From: Bacteroidales bacterium
GTDB lineage: Bacteria; Bacteroidota; Bacteroidia; Bacteroidales; UBA932
DNA length: 64,000 nucleotides
Assembly: GCA_021371955.1 (NCBI GenBank)
Contig: JAJFVD010000012.1
Span: 248,001-312,000 of the forward strand
Direction: 5' to 3'
The position numbers and the translations under genes are program-made. Positions 17,996-27,073 of this stretch are shown piece by piece; position 1 is the first letter of the stretch, and every line of letters begins with the position of its first letter. Under the pieces are notes generated by a model. It worked only from the letters and a program-made list of their open reading frames with translations, had not been told where the DNA came from and made no database searches.

Positions 17996-18825
17996 TCTTT
18001 GGGCTTGAATTCGTCTAATTTGAGCAAATAATATTTCTTTCCATAGATAATTAATCGCAAAACCTTTGCTAAAGATTCAAATCTTCGGGGAACTCTAATC
18101 AAACGGCCAACTCTCTCAAATTCATAAAAATATTTATATCCGCAGTTCATTAACAAATCTACAATCGGGGGTACGCCTTTGGTATAAACTGTCACTAAGA
18201 ATTCAAATGCAATTATTGCCTCTGTTGATATTAGTGTGTCTTTTAGGCCGGATAGTGCCTGAAATTCATGTCCTTCGGTATCAATTTTTATAAAATCAAC
18301 TTTTGATAAAATATTTTTAGGCAGGACATCATCAAGACGGTTGACATTTAATTCTATTTCCCTGAAGATTTCATCTTTGAAACCGGTTCGGTCTCTTCCG
18401 ATTTCCGTTTCGCCAATATTTGTCAGATTTTCTAATGCGCTTAATTGACCTTTAATATTGGACGCACCTAAATTAATGGCCTCAATATTATCAAACTCTT
18501 CAACATTTAACTTCAGTAGCCTGAATGACCTTGGATTTGGTTCGAAGCTGATAACATTTTCAAAAAACTCAGAAAAAAACAAACTGTGATTTCCGATATT
18601 AGCGCCAATATCAAGACATACCCTCCTTTTAGCTAATTTGGGGAATATAAATTTTTTTAAATTCTCACACTCTTCTTTTTCATATCTCCCTCTCGTGAAA
18701 ATGTCCTGTGAAATAAGATCGGAGCTATAGCAGGCAATTCTGGGATAATTTGAGTAAAAATAATACCTTTTTCGCTCAAGGTAATGCTCAGCAATTCTCC
18801 TCTCAATCAGTTCAACGATGTTCAT
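17956..18825 (-). CDS. FkbM family methyltransferase
   Basis: 289 residues. VCLDIGANIGNHSLFFS is the SAM-binding motif, FEPNPRSFRLLKLNV follows, and KIDTEGHEFQALSG is the FkbM signature. Such enzymes O-methylate sugars or small metabolites. It stands apart from the polysaccharide cluster and overlaps pabC tail to tail, so no operon partner is evident. The substrate is unknown. Confidence 0.83.
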   Translation of the reverse strand: MNIVELIERRIAEHYLERKRYYFYSNYPRIACYSSDLISQDIFTRGRYEKEECENLKKFIFPKLAKRRVCLDIGANIGNHSLFFSEFFENVISFEPNPRSFRLLKLNVEEFDNIEAINLGASNIKGQLSALENLTNIGETEIGRDRTGFKDEIFREIELNVNRLDDVLPKNILSKVDFIKIDTEGHEFQALSGLKDTLISTEAIIAFEFLVTVYTKGVPPIVDLLMNCGYKYFYEFERVGRLIRVPRRFESLAKVLRLIIYGKKYYLLKLDEFKPKDYPLVIASKYPIE

Positions 18826-18996
18826 TCCGGTAGAATTATTTTAAAAAAATAAAGGTAAAATTATTACTTGAAAAGCCAAAAATATGTGAATTATATAAGA
18901 TTTACACATAATTGAATAGCATTACACACGTATTATCTCATCACTTTTGTGACTTCATCATTTAAATTCAAAATAATTTAATTAAAAGAAGAAGTA

Positions 18997-19635
18997 ATGA
19001 AAAAAGTAATTTTAGTATTCGCATTTGCAACCTTTATGTTTGGTAGCATGTTTGCGCAGAAGAGCAGTGCAGATTTCAGGGAGAAATTATCGTTTGGCGT
19101 AAAGGCTGGTGTAAATCTTTCAAATGTATATGATTCTCAGGGAGAGCAGTTTAATGCAGATTCCAAATTAGGTTTGGCTGCAGGTGTCTTTGTTGCCCTG
19201 CCTCTTGGGAAATATTTTGGTATTCAGCCGGAGATTCTGTTTTCGCAGAAAGGATACAAAGGTTCCGGTTCTTTATTAGGCAGTGACTATAGTTTCTCTT
19301 ATACAAGTAATTATATAGATGTGCCATTGTTGTTGGCCTTCAAGCCCATTTCCCTGATTACCATAGTGGCCGGCCCTCAGTACTCGTTCCTAATAAAAGA
19401 TAATTACACTTTCAACAGTACGCTTATTAATGTCGATCAGGAAAATGTATTTGAGAATGACAATATCCGTAAAAACACCCTCTCTTTTTTGGGAGGTATT
19501 GATTTTAACTTAAACAGAATTGTTATAGGTACAAGAGTAGGATGGGACCTTCAGGCCAATAAAGGCGACGGGACTTCAGAAACTCCGCGCTATAAAAATA
19601 TCTGGTATCAGGCTACAATCGGATTCAGATTTTAA
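18997..19635 (+). CDS. PorT-like outer-membrane beta-barrel protein
   Basis: 212 residues. Signal peptide MKKVILVFAFATFMFGSMFAQ, then FGVKAGVNLSNVY and alternating amphipathic strands such as PLGKYFGIQPEILFSQKGYKG, ending in an aromatic residue (ATIGFRF). This fits the outer_membrane_beta-barrel_2/PorT family, usually 8-stranded. There is no evidence that it is the type IX secretion PorT itself. Monocistronic, ending at a strong hairpin shared with the GH18 gene. Confidence 0.8.
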   Translation: MKKVILVFAFATFMFGSMFAQKSSADFREKLSFGVKAGVNLSNVYDSQGEQFNADSKLGLAAGVFVALPLGKYFGIQPEILFSQKGYKGSGSLLGSDYSFSYTSNYIDVPLLLAFKPISLITIVAGPQYSFLIKDNYTFNSTLINVDQENVFENDNIRKNTLSFLGGIDFNLNRIVIGTRVGWDLQANKGDGTSETPRYKNIWYQATIGFRF

Positions 19636-19654
19636 TTATCAGCAGTTCAATTAA

Positions 19655-19691
19655 AAAGCGCCTGCACATTATTTGTGCAGGCGCTTTGTTT
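19655..19691. terminator. Bidirectional terminator
   Basis: A 14-bp perfect stem AAAGCGCCTGCACA / TGTGCAGGCGCTTT (19655-19668, 19674-19687), loop of 5, flanked by A/T runs between convergent genes. Confidence 0.9.
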
Positions 19692-19692
19692 T

Positions 19693-20811
19693 CTACTTCT
19701 TCATTGTTGCTTCCCAAAGGGCCTTGCGCAGAGTTCCCGAGACATCGTCCTGATCATATTGCCAGCACATCAGACCTTTCATGCCAAGACCAAGGAGCCA
19801 TGCTCCCTTTGCTTCAATACTCCGTTCATTGTCGTATCCGCAGTAATAGATTCCGTTCTTTGTTACAAATGGAACACTGGCGGCCTGATCCCAGTTATCG
19901 ATTTTATATATACTCCTGTCAAGCTGCATAATGTTTCTATATGTAATAGCACCGGGACTCTTCGAGAATGAGATTCGTCCATAGAATGGTATTCCCAAAA
20001 CCAGTTTGTTTGCAGCAACTCCTGCATTCAGGTATGCTTTTACTGTACGGTCGCAATCCCAGTCGGCATTTGCATTAAAAAGGGCAGAATGGTGCTTTGG
20101 TGCATCAGAGATATCGTAAGTCATCAGGTTTACAAAGTCCACATAAGGGTCAACTGCTTTTACGTCAATATATTTATAACCGCCGGCCGCGATTTTCTTG
20201 TCTGTTACATATCCGGCATAAGTAAGCAGGTAGCCTGCCCCGAGCGTTTCCCGCAGTTGTTTCATAAGCAGGACATGGTTTTGAACATCAACCGCGGCAT
20301 CAAATGCATCAGCTCCCCAGCTCATTCCAGGAAACTCCCAATCCATGTCGATACCGTCAATACCCCATTTAATCAAAAATGCCTTGCAGTCGTTCGCAAA
20401 TGCTTTTCTGTATTCATCTGACTTGGACAGGGCAGAAAAACCGCCACCCTGAATGTTATCTGCATTAGAAACTGAATTAATGAAAGAGATGGAAATTTTC
20501 AGATTCGGGTACTGGCTCTTGAGATTAACAATTTGCTGGAATCTGAATTCGCTGCCCTGAAGCTTAAATCCCTTATATTCCCCATTAACCATATAGATTT
20601 CGGCAAAAGCGTAGTTAAAATGCGTAAAAAAGGTAGGGTCCGGAATTGCAGTTCCATAACTTGTTATATACGCAAGGGCAACTCTTCCTTCTACTCTTGT
20701 TGCAGGTGTGTATTTTGGAGGTTCAACTGGTTTCTCATTTGGAATTGGATCTTTTTCGCACCCGGCGATAAATATTATTGCCAGTAAGGCAGCAAGGATA
20801 CTTTTTTTCAC
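19693..20811 (-). CDS. GH18 glycoside hydrolase lipoprotein (chitinase / endo-beta-N-acetylglucosaminidase type)
   Basis: 372 residues. Lipobox FIAGC (Cys18), Pro-rich linker, then a TIM barrel with LKISISF and the GH18 catalytic DGIDMDWE (152-159, Glu159 the acid). VNLMTYDISDA and LGIPFYGR are further GH18 signatures. It cleaves beta-1,4 GlcNAc linkages in chitin, peptidoglycan-like or N-glycan substrates. The lipid anchor suggests outer-membrane placement for glycan foraging. The exact substrate is not evident, and no SusC/D pair is adjacent. Confidence 0.88.
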   Translation of the reverse strand: MKKSILAALLAIIFIAGCEKDPIPNEKPVEPPKYTPATRVEGRVALAYITSYGTAIPDPTFFTHFNYAFAEIYMVNGEYKGFKLQGSEFRFQQIVNLKSQYPNLKISISFINSVSNADNIQGGGFSALSKSDEYRKAFANDCKAFLIKWGIDGIDMDWEFPGMSWGADAFDAAVDVQNHVLLMKQLRETLGAGYLLTYAGYVTDKKIAAGGYKYIDVKAVDPYVDFVNLMTYDISDAPKHHSALFNANADWDCDRTVKAYLNAGVAANKLVLGIPFYGRISFSKSPGAITYRNIMQLDRSIYKIDNWDQAASVPFVTKNGIYYCGYDNERSIEAKGAWLLGLGMKGLMCWQYDQDDVSGTLRKALWEATMKK

Positions 20812-20833
20812 AGGTAAGTTTTTGTTTAGTGGA

Positions 20834-20865
20834 CAAAAATAAAGAATTAATTATTCCTATTTTTG
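20834..20865. promoter_or_regulatory. Divergent promoters of GH18 and TlpA-like genes
   Basis: TATTTTTG occurs on the minus strand (20834-20841, towards GH18) and on the plus strand (20858-20865, towards the thioredoxin gene). The latter overlaps the ATG at 20863, which argues for translation from 20902. Confidence 0.5.
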
Positions 20866-20901
20866 TGTGAGAGTAATTTAATAGCAAATTTATATACCAT
20901 T

Positions 20902-21411
20902 ATGAAGAAATTATTATTATCCGCAGCTTTACTTCTCTCTGTTTTTGTACTGAGAGCTCAGCAAAAAGACGAGGGCAATGTTGTAAAAGTAGGGGATATG
21001 GTCCCGGACTTTAAGGTTCAGATGTTTGACGGCAAAGAGGTTAATATTTCCGATTTGAGAGGGAAGGTTGTATTGGTCAACTTTTGGGCTACATGGTGCC
21101 CTTCCTGCATTCAGGAACTCGCAGTGGTACAGAAAGAAATAATTGACAGGTTCAAGGATAAAGAGTTTGTTTTTCTCCCTATTTCACGGGAGGATCCATA
21201 CGAAAAGATAGCGGCATTCAGAAAAGACAGAGGACATAACTTTCCGATGGGAATGGACCCCAACAGAAAAATATATTCAAAGTTTGCAACCGTTACCATC
21301 CCTCGTAACTATGTAGTCAACAAGGAAGGAAAGATTGTGTACATGGAAAAGGGCTATACAAAGGAGCTCCTGAATGAGATGATTCGGGAAATTGAGAAAC
21401 TCCTACAATAA
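20902..21411 (+). CDS. TlpA/ResA-like thioredoxin-fold protein
   Basis: 169 residues from ATG 20902. Signal peptide MKKLLLSAALLLSVFVLRAQ, then VGDMVPDFKVQMFDG and the active site WCPSC (Cys66, Cys69) in FWATWCPSCIQEL, with the cis-proline region ATVTIPRNYVV. Periplasmic thiol-disulfide reductase of the AhpC/TSA-redoxin group, possibly for cytochrome maturation or oxidative repair. Its last 9 bp overlap the convergent thrC. Confidence 0.87.
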   Translation: MKKLLLSAALLLSVFVLRAQQKDEGNVVKVGDMVPDFKVQMFDGKEVNISDLRGKVVLVNFWATWCPSCIQELAVVQKEIIDRFKDKEFVFLPISREDPYEKIAAFRKDRGHNFPMGMDPNRKIYSKFATVTIPRNYVVNKEGKIVYMEKGYTKELLNEMIREIEKLLQ

Positions 21412-22512
21412 GCTGTCAATCTTTGCGGAGCTTTTTAATCCGCTTCCGGTAAGGGAGACCACTGCTTTTTCGTTATTTCCGATTTTGCCGGCATATTGCT
21501 TAAGCGCAGCAACGGCACTTGCCGAAGTGGGCTCTATGTATACCCCTTGCAAGGCTGAGGTTTTCAATGCCTCAATTATGTCGGTATCGTCTACTGTGAC
21601 AAAATCGCCGCCTGTCTTTTGCACTACATCAATAATCTGTTTTATTCTCACAGGTTTATGAATTGCAATGCCTTCTGCAATAGACGGGTTGTGGGAGGAA
21701 ACAGGAGTCGGTTTGCCTTCGACATAATCCTTGAGGGGGCAGCACTTATTGCTTTGCACGGCCATCAACTTAGGCATTTTGTCTATGATTCCGGCTCTTT
21801 TCATCTCGGCAAGACCAAGGTAGACTCCTAAAATCTGAGAACCGCTGCCAACAGGCGCGAAAAAATAATCCGGAGCCTGCCAGTTCAGCTGTTCTACAAT
21901 CTCGTATATTACTGTTTTGGCGCCATGTATAAAATATGGGTTCCATGCATGGGCCGCGTAATAGCTTTTCTTTGCACCTTCAATTGCCGCATTTGCACAG
22001 TCTATCCGGTTTCCTTCTATCTGATGAAGTTCTGCACCGTATGCCCTCACCTGAACTGTTTTTCCGGCAGAGTTACCGGCCGGCATATAGATGTTGGCCT
22101 TAATTTTTGCCCGGGCACAGTAGGCAGCAACGGCGCAAGCCGAATTCCCAGATGAATCTTCAACAATTTCCTTAATGCCCAATTCTCTGCACTTATTTAT
22201 CATCAAAGCGGCGCCTCTGTCCTTAAATGAGCCCGTAGGCATAAGAAATTCCATTTTTCCGAGAACCGGCAGCCCCCAGAATTCCATTGGAACCAGCGGA
22301 GTAAAACCTTCGTTAAAAGAGGCAATTGAGTCGAATTGGTCAAGTGGAAGAACCTGACTGTAGCGCCACATTGTTTTCTCTTCCGGCAGACGGCTCCTGT
22401 CAAGAGCGGGCATATAATCAAGATCGAGATAGCTGCCGCATTCGCAGCGCCATATTGGTTCATTTGTAGGATAATGCGCCCCGCACACAGGGCAGATAAA
22501 TTGGCAAGTCAT
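21403..22512 (-). CDS. thrC: Threonine synthase (PLP-dependent)
   Basis: 369 residues. An N-terminal zinc-ribbon-like set of cysteines (C7, C10, C23, C25), the PLP lysine K97 in PTGSFKDRG, DSSGNSACAVAAY and the phosphate loop PVGSGSQ identify the thermophile/plant-like threonine synthase class. It converts O-phosphohomoserine to threonine. Other fold type II enzymes (cysteate or diaminopropionate-forming) look similar, and no thrA/thrB is adjacent. It follows gltP by 5 bp, so a transport/biosynthesis operon is likely. Confidence 0.82.
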   Translation of the reverse strand: MTCQFICPVCGAHYPTNEPIWRCECGSYLDLDYMPALDRSRLPEEKTMWRYSQVLPLDQFDSIASFNEGFTPLVPMEFWGLPVLGKMEFLMPTGSFKDRGAALMINKCRELGIKEIVEDSSGNSACAVAAYCARAKIKANIYMPAGNSAGKTVQVRAYGAELHQIEGNRIDCANAAIEGAKKSYYAAHAWNPYFIHGAKTVIYEIVEQLNWQAPDYFFAPVGSGSQILGVYLGLAEMKRAGIIDKMPKLMAVQSNKCCPLKDYVEGKPTPVSSHNPSIAEGIAIHKPVRIKQIIDVVQKTGGDFVTVDDTDIIEALKTSALQGVYIEPTSASAVAALKQYAGKIGNNEKAVVSLTGSGLKSSAKIDSLL

Positions 22513-22517
22513 GTCTG

Positions 22518-23750
22518 TTATATAGTTAATTTTTCACCTTCACTTTTTGCTATAATGGCGGCCCCGGTGAGGTCACCCCACACATTTACGGCAGAGCGTA
22601 TCATATCAAGCGGCTGTTGTACAACCAGTACAAGTCCGATCCCTTCCAGAGGAAGTCCGACAGCCTTAAGTACTACAGCCAGCATAACTAATCCGGCAAG
22701 CGGAATGCCTGCTGTTCCAATTGCAGCTAAAAGACTTGTCAGTACTACTACAATTTGCTGGCCTATTGTGAGGTCAATGCCATAGGCCTGCGCTATAAAT
22801 AAGGCGGTTACGCTTTCAAACAAAGCAGTCCCGTTCATATTCACTGTATTTCCCAACGGCAGGCAAAAACCTGCAATTTTGCGGGATACTCCGCTTTTTT
22901 CCTGAATATCACGTATTGTAATTGGTAATGAAGCAGCGGAAGAGGCAGTAAAAAAAGTAGTCATGAGGCCTGTCCCCATCTGTTCCATAAACTTAAATGG
23001 ATTTTTACGGGTGAATAATAAAAATATGGCCGGTAATATGCCAAGACCCTGAATAAGACAACCTCCTGCAATTATTGCGGAGTATATCCCCAGGCTGGTA
23101 AACATAATTTTCAATGCAGCCGGATTACCGGCCTGAGCACCCACCATTGAAGATACAACTCCAAACAACCCTATTGGGGCAAAGCGGATTATAAGAAATG
23201 TTATTTTTATCATAACCTCGTATAATCCATTAAATACATCAGTCAAAAGCGTACGGGTTTTATTTGTGGATGTAGTAATGAAAAATCCGAAAAGTATAGC
23301 GAAGAATATTACAGGCAGCATGTTTCCATCTGCCATAGCCCTTACAATATTATTAGGCACAATGGCCACAATCTGGTCAATAAAAGAAACTTCAGTACTG
23401 GCAATGTTTGTAACAGTTTCTTTTAATTGTAAATCCACCCCAACGCCTGGTTCAAAGGTATTTACAAGAAGCAATCCCAACACACAGGCGATAAGAGTCG
23501 TAATAATGTAATAGGCAAAAGTTTTACCGGCAATTCGGCCTAAATCTGTAGTTTCTCCAATACTGGATACTCCCATTACCAATGCGCTGAATACAAGTGG
23601 TATTATAACCATTTGAAGACCTCTCAAAAAGAGATCGCCAAGCCACTTTGTGTAGATAGTGTACTCATGACCAAATAATCCTAACAGGATGCCTAACGTT
23701 ATCCCGATAAGGATCTGCCAAGGCAACGCGAGCTTAAATTTTTTCCCCAT
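22518..23750 (-). CDS. Dicarboxylate/amino acid:cation symporter (DAACS family)
   Basis: 410 residues with about eight hydrophobic segments and the re-entrant loops of GltP/GltT: the serine-rich FTASSAASLPITI and the NMNGTALFE motif of the cation/substrate site, then AAIGTAGIPLAGL. Such carriers import glutamate, aspartate, serine/threonine or C4-dicarboxylates with Na+ or H+. The thrC gene directly downstream may hint at a hydroxy-amino-acid substrate, which is inference only. Confidence 0.87.
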   Translation of the reverse strand: MGKKFKLALPWQILIGITLGILLGLFGHEYTIYTKWLGDLFLRGLQMVIIPLVFSALVMGVSSIGETTDLGRIAGKTFAYYIITTLIACVLGLLLVNTFEPGVGVDLQLKETVTNIASTEVSFIDQIVAIVPNNIVRAMADGNMLPVIFFAILFGFFITTSTNKTRTLLTDVFNGLYEVMIKITFLIIRFAPIGLFGVVSSMVGAQAGNPAALKIMFTSLGIYSAIIAGGCLIQGLGILPAIFLLFTRKNPFKFMEQMGTGLMTTFFTASSAASLPITIRDIQEKSGVSRKIAGFCLPLGNTVNMNGTALFESVTALFIAQAYGIDLTIGQQIVVVLTSLLAAIGTAGIPLAGLVMLAVVLKAVGLPLEGIGLVLVVQQPLDMIRSAVNVWGDLTGAAIIAKSEGEKLTI

Positions 23751-23775
23751 ATATACTTTAAATTTTTTTAGAAAA

Positions 23776-23836
23776 ATATCCCGATGACCTTTTATTGAAA
23801 AGCCATACGGGATTAGGTTCTTCGCTTACAAATGTA
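23776..23836 (-). promoter_or_regulatory. gltP leader: -7 box and hairpin
   Basis: On the minus strand TACATTTG (23829-23836) could be the -7 element. Downstream ATCCCG pairs with CGGGAT (23808-23813 with 23778-23783) enclosing further complementary A/T-rich arms, followed by a short T-run. It could be an attenuator, or the terminator of the upstream peptidase gene. Confidence 0.4.
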
Positions 23837-23879
23837 GCGATTTTCCTTTCATATTTATTACGAAAAAACAAATCAGAAT

Positions 23880-25016
23880 TTATAAGTTCAGTTTTTCGCG
23901 GATAATTTTTGGAATTGCGCTCTTGTGTACCAGAATTGATATAGTTTTTGCCTTTACATAATTTTCGGATAGATAGTTATAACCCCCGAACCTGTTTATT
24001 TCCGGCTTCCACGAGTTCTTAACAATGTAATAAGATGTCCCGTTTTCATCTTTTGCAAGTCCTATAAGATGCATCAGATGGTCATCTGTGGTTGCATTGG
24101 ATTCAAACCCCTTTTGCCTGCTCTCCTGAGTTGCTATGTCCTCTTTATATACTTTTGTGAATGAAAGCTCTTTTCCCTTCTCATTTTCAAGCTCTTCTTT
24201 TGAGGCATTTACTGCAATTCCCATTCTGTCCGAATAGCTTTTTTCGCTCATATCGCCGTCCCAACATACAGTATGGCCATTTTTGAGAGCATAATCAATT
24301 ACCTGCATAAATTCATCCAGCGGTAAGTTATAGTAGTTGCCGGAGTCCCAGTTGTCCGGGATTTCAAGTGCAAATTTTGAATAATAGGGATGGTGTGAGA
24401 AACTTGTAATCTCGACATAATCGTCAAGGTTAATTCCCAGACTGTTGAAGAATGTTACAGGTGTGAAATTCCTGCCTTTATAAATAAAATTAGACGGAAC
24501 AGTTCCAAGATAGATGTCAAGCAAACTGTTTACAAGTTTTTCGTATTCGGGACTTTTGTTTTTGAGAGCAACAGGAGCTGATGCTATTGCGTTGACAAAA
24601 CTGTTCAGTTCTGTATGATTGTGAGTTTTGGAGTTATAATTTATGCCATCGTATACCTCATCCGGAACCATACCATGTTCTTTTACTACTTTAATGAGCA
24701 TATGCGACAAACTTCCCTCACCAAGATTTCCCTTTCCCGCTTTTGTGAAATTGTCATTTATCCGGTTGATGTAATTATACCTTACAGTATGCATCTCAGA
24801 GAGGTCATACTCTCCTTTTCCCATTCTCAGAAGCTCCGATTCAAGAAAAGATGTTGTAGCAAAAGACCAGCATGTTCCGGTAACTGCCTGATTCTTGACA
24901 GGAGTTGCAGCGTGTTTGACAATTGTAGAAAATTTATATGCCTCTGATTTTGTGTTTTGCGCAAAAACCGCGCTGAAGCATAGAAGACTTATCAATAATG
25001 CATTTACTTTTTTCAT
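23880..25016 (-). CDS. Secreted C1 peptidase (bleomycin hydrolase / PepC-like)
   Basis: 378 residues. Signal peptide MKKVNALLISLLCFSAVFAQ. Papain-fold triad: Cys49 in QAVTGTCWSFA, His313 in DDHLMHLIG and Asn334 in YIVKNSW. Cytosolic PepC/bleomycin hydrolases have no signal peptide; this exported form is common in Bacteroidota and probably trims peptides in the periplasm. It lies 10 bp after the ankyrin-repeat gene, so the two are probably co-transcribed. Confidence 0.87.
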   Translation of the reverse strand: MKKVNALLISLLCFSAVFAQNTKSEAYKFSTIVKHAATPVKNQAVTGTCWSFATTSFLESELLRMGKGEYDLSEMHTVRYNYINRINDNFTKAGKGNLGEGSLSHMLIKVVKEHGMVPDEVYDGINYNSKTHNHTELNSFVNAIASAPVALKNKSPEYEKLVNSLLDIYLGTVPSNFIYKGRNFTPVTFFNSLGINLDDYVEITSFSHHPYYSKFALEIPDNWDSGNYYNLPLDEFMQVIDYALKNGHTVCWDGDMSEKSYSDRMGIAVNASKEELENEKGKELSFTKVYKEDIATQESRQKGFESNATTDDHLMHLIGLAKDENGTSYYIVKNSWKPEINRFGGYNYLSENYVKAKTISILVHKSAIPKIIREKLNL

Positions 25017-25026
25017 AGTGCTTTCT

Positions 25027-26931
25027 TTATTTCAATACGCGAACATATTTCTCCCCATTCAAAACCAGCTCTTTTCCCTCAAATCGCCACTCTATTACCG
25101 CACCCATTGAAAGGCTGTTAAACAGCCAAATCCGGCCGTCTCTGAAGTCGTAAGTTGAATAGGCTCCTCCGTCCGGAATCCACTTACCCGAAGCCGGATC
25201 CTTGAGTGCTTTGCTGTAAGTCCAGTCTTTGTTAAATACAACTCTTGTCGTATAGGTTTTCCCTTCAACCTTGAGATATTTTTCCCAAATGCCTACGATA
25301 CCGGAAGTTACATTGGACTTGTCCGCCGCCTTATCGTATTTTTTTGCAGGATTTGCACCTTTCGCAAGAAGCATCTCTGCAGATTTTGTACGGCCATAAC
25401 GCTGTGCCCAATACAGGGCAGTATTTCCCTCCTTGTCTTCTGCTTCTAATTTTGCACCCTTTTCAATAAGAATCCCTAAGATATCTGTATATGTACCGTA
25501 TTTATTACCCAATGCATTAACAGCTCCGGCAGCATGCATAAGTGCTGTTTTACCCCATTTGTCCTGGATGTTAATATCGGCCCCTTTGCTAATTAATAAT
25601 TTTGTGGCATCAACAGAGCCGCCAACAACAGGTATACCCCCTAAAATAACCTTGAGAAGACCGCCTTTGACGGCATACATCAAAGCAGTTTCACCGTTTT
25701 TATTCTGGATATTAATATTTGCACCTTTGGCAACAAGTATTTTTAAAGGAGCCATTTTCTGAACGGCACCCATCAGTGGGGTAATCCCATTGCCATCCTG
25801 TGCATCAATGTTTGCGCCTTTTTCCAAAAGCAGGCTGAGTATTTTTTCGCAATTTTTCTCATTTGGGTCCGCTCCCATAAAATTGAAGACAGCTTTATGC
25901 AAAGGGGTGTAATTCATCTTATTTTTTGCGTTTACGTTGGCACCACGCTTAACAAGCAGTTGCACCATTTCTAGCATCGAAGTTTCCATGAGAGGTGTGT
26001 ATCCGCCAAGCTCGTCGTCGCCCTCAATGTTTGCACCTTCGTCCAGCAGATATTTTGCCATCTCCAGCTGATTTGATATCACCGCCCAGTGCAAAGAAGC
26101 TCGCAATATTTCTTCTTTTATACCCAGGCTTACAGCTTTTTCAAGAATTAATTTTGCTGCATCTATGTTTCCATATCTTGCGGCATAACCAAGTGCATTT
26201 TGGGATGTTCTGTATGCCGATTGTTGCCTGATGAGAATATTTGCACCTTTATCAAGCAGAAGCTTTACGGCATCGGTATATTTTCCGGCAGCAAGCATCA
26301 AGGCTGTTTCGCCGGCCTTGGTCTGAATATCGAGACTTGCCCCTTTGTCAATAAGAATCTTTGTTATTTCCGTGTTGTGTACACCAAGCATTAACGCTGT
26401 GTATCCAAGCTTGTTTTGAATGTTAATTTTTGCCCCCTTGTCAATCAGAAGCTTTGCACTCTCGGTATAGGTAAAGTTCGGCTTTCCTATTGCATGCATA
26501 AGAGCAGTATTTCCTCCTGCTTCATGGAGGGAGCCGTCCCACTTAATCAAATCGTCCTGCAAATCAATCAATGCTCCCTTTTCGAGCAGCAACTTAACCA
26601 TCTCAGGAAACTTTACAGCTTTCATAAGAGCTGTGTATTTCCAGGAGACTTCCGGCATGGATTCTATGTTCCACTCATTTATTTTTATTCCTTTTGCATT
26701 AATGAGAAGCTTGGTTACTTCCGGAAATTGCCCATTCATCGAAAGAGCTAAAACGGTTTCTTTACCCACCTTCGTGTTGGGATTTGCACCCTTTGCCAGC
26801 ATAGCTTTTACCTCTTCAACTTCTCCCTTGAAAATTTTTGTTGAAAAATCCTGGGCAAGAAGTTTGGTACTGCCTCCCCAGGTAAAAAGGACAGAAAAAA
26901 TGATAATACCGGCTAAAAGTGTTTTTTTCAT
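25027..26931 (-). CDS. Exported ankyrin-repeat protein
   Basis: 634 residues. Signal peptide to about residue 27 (ending LLAQ), then roughly a dozen ankyrin repeats of about 33 residues with the G-x-T-A-L-M pattern (NKLGYTALMLGVHNTEITK, NKNGETALMYAVKGG, DKWGKTALMHAAG). A C-terminal domain from about 545 has GIVGIWEKYLKVEGKTY and ends in VLNGEKYVRVLK, resembling a small lipocalin-like beta domain. Ankyrin proteins bind partner proteins; the C1 peptidase encoded next is the obvious candidate partner. Confidence 0.85.
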   Translation of the reverse strand: MKKTLLAGIIIFSVLFTWGGSTKLLAQDFSTKIFKGEVEEVKAMLAKGANPNTKVGKETVLALSMNGQFPEVTKLLINAKGIKINEWNIESMPEVSWKYTALMKAVKFPEMVKLLLEKGALIDLQDDLIKWDGSLHEAGGNTALMHAIGKPNFTYTESAKLLIDKGAKINIQNKLGYTALMLGVHNTEITKILIDKGASLDIQTKAGETALMLAAGKYTDAVKLLLDKGANILIRQQSAYRTSQNALGYAARYGNIDAAKLILEKAVSLGIKEEILRASLHWAVISNQLEMAKYLLDEGANIEGDDELGGYTPLMETSMLEMVQLLVKRGANVNAKNKMNYTPLHKAVFNFMGADPNEKNCEKILSLLLEKGANIDAQDGNGITPLMGAVQKMAPLKILVAKGANINIQNKNGETALMYAVKGGLLKVILGGIPVVGGSVDATKLLISKGADINIQDKWGKTALMHAAGAVNALGNKYGTYTDILGILIEKGAKLEAEDKEGNTALYWAQRYGRTKSAEMLLAKGANPAKKYDKAADKSNVTSGIVGIWEKYLKVEGKTYTTRVVFNKDWTYSKALKDPASGKWIPDGGAYSTYDFRDGRIWLFNSLSMGAVIEWRFEGKELVLNGEKYVRVLK

Positions 26932-27073
26932 AGGTTAAAGTAGGTGTGATTGTTAATAGTTTGTAAAACTAACGATATTTTTAATACCTGAAAAATTAAT
27001 GGAAAGCCCAAAGTAATGAATGGAGAAATTTTATTAATTTTACCACTCTTGTTCATTCATAATTTTAACCGGT

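Noticed and set aside
18940..18960. TCAC-N4-GTGA dyad upstream of the PorT-like gene as a Crp site
   Set aside because: Short dyad with no matching promoter geometry; could easily be chance in A+T-rich DNA.
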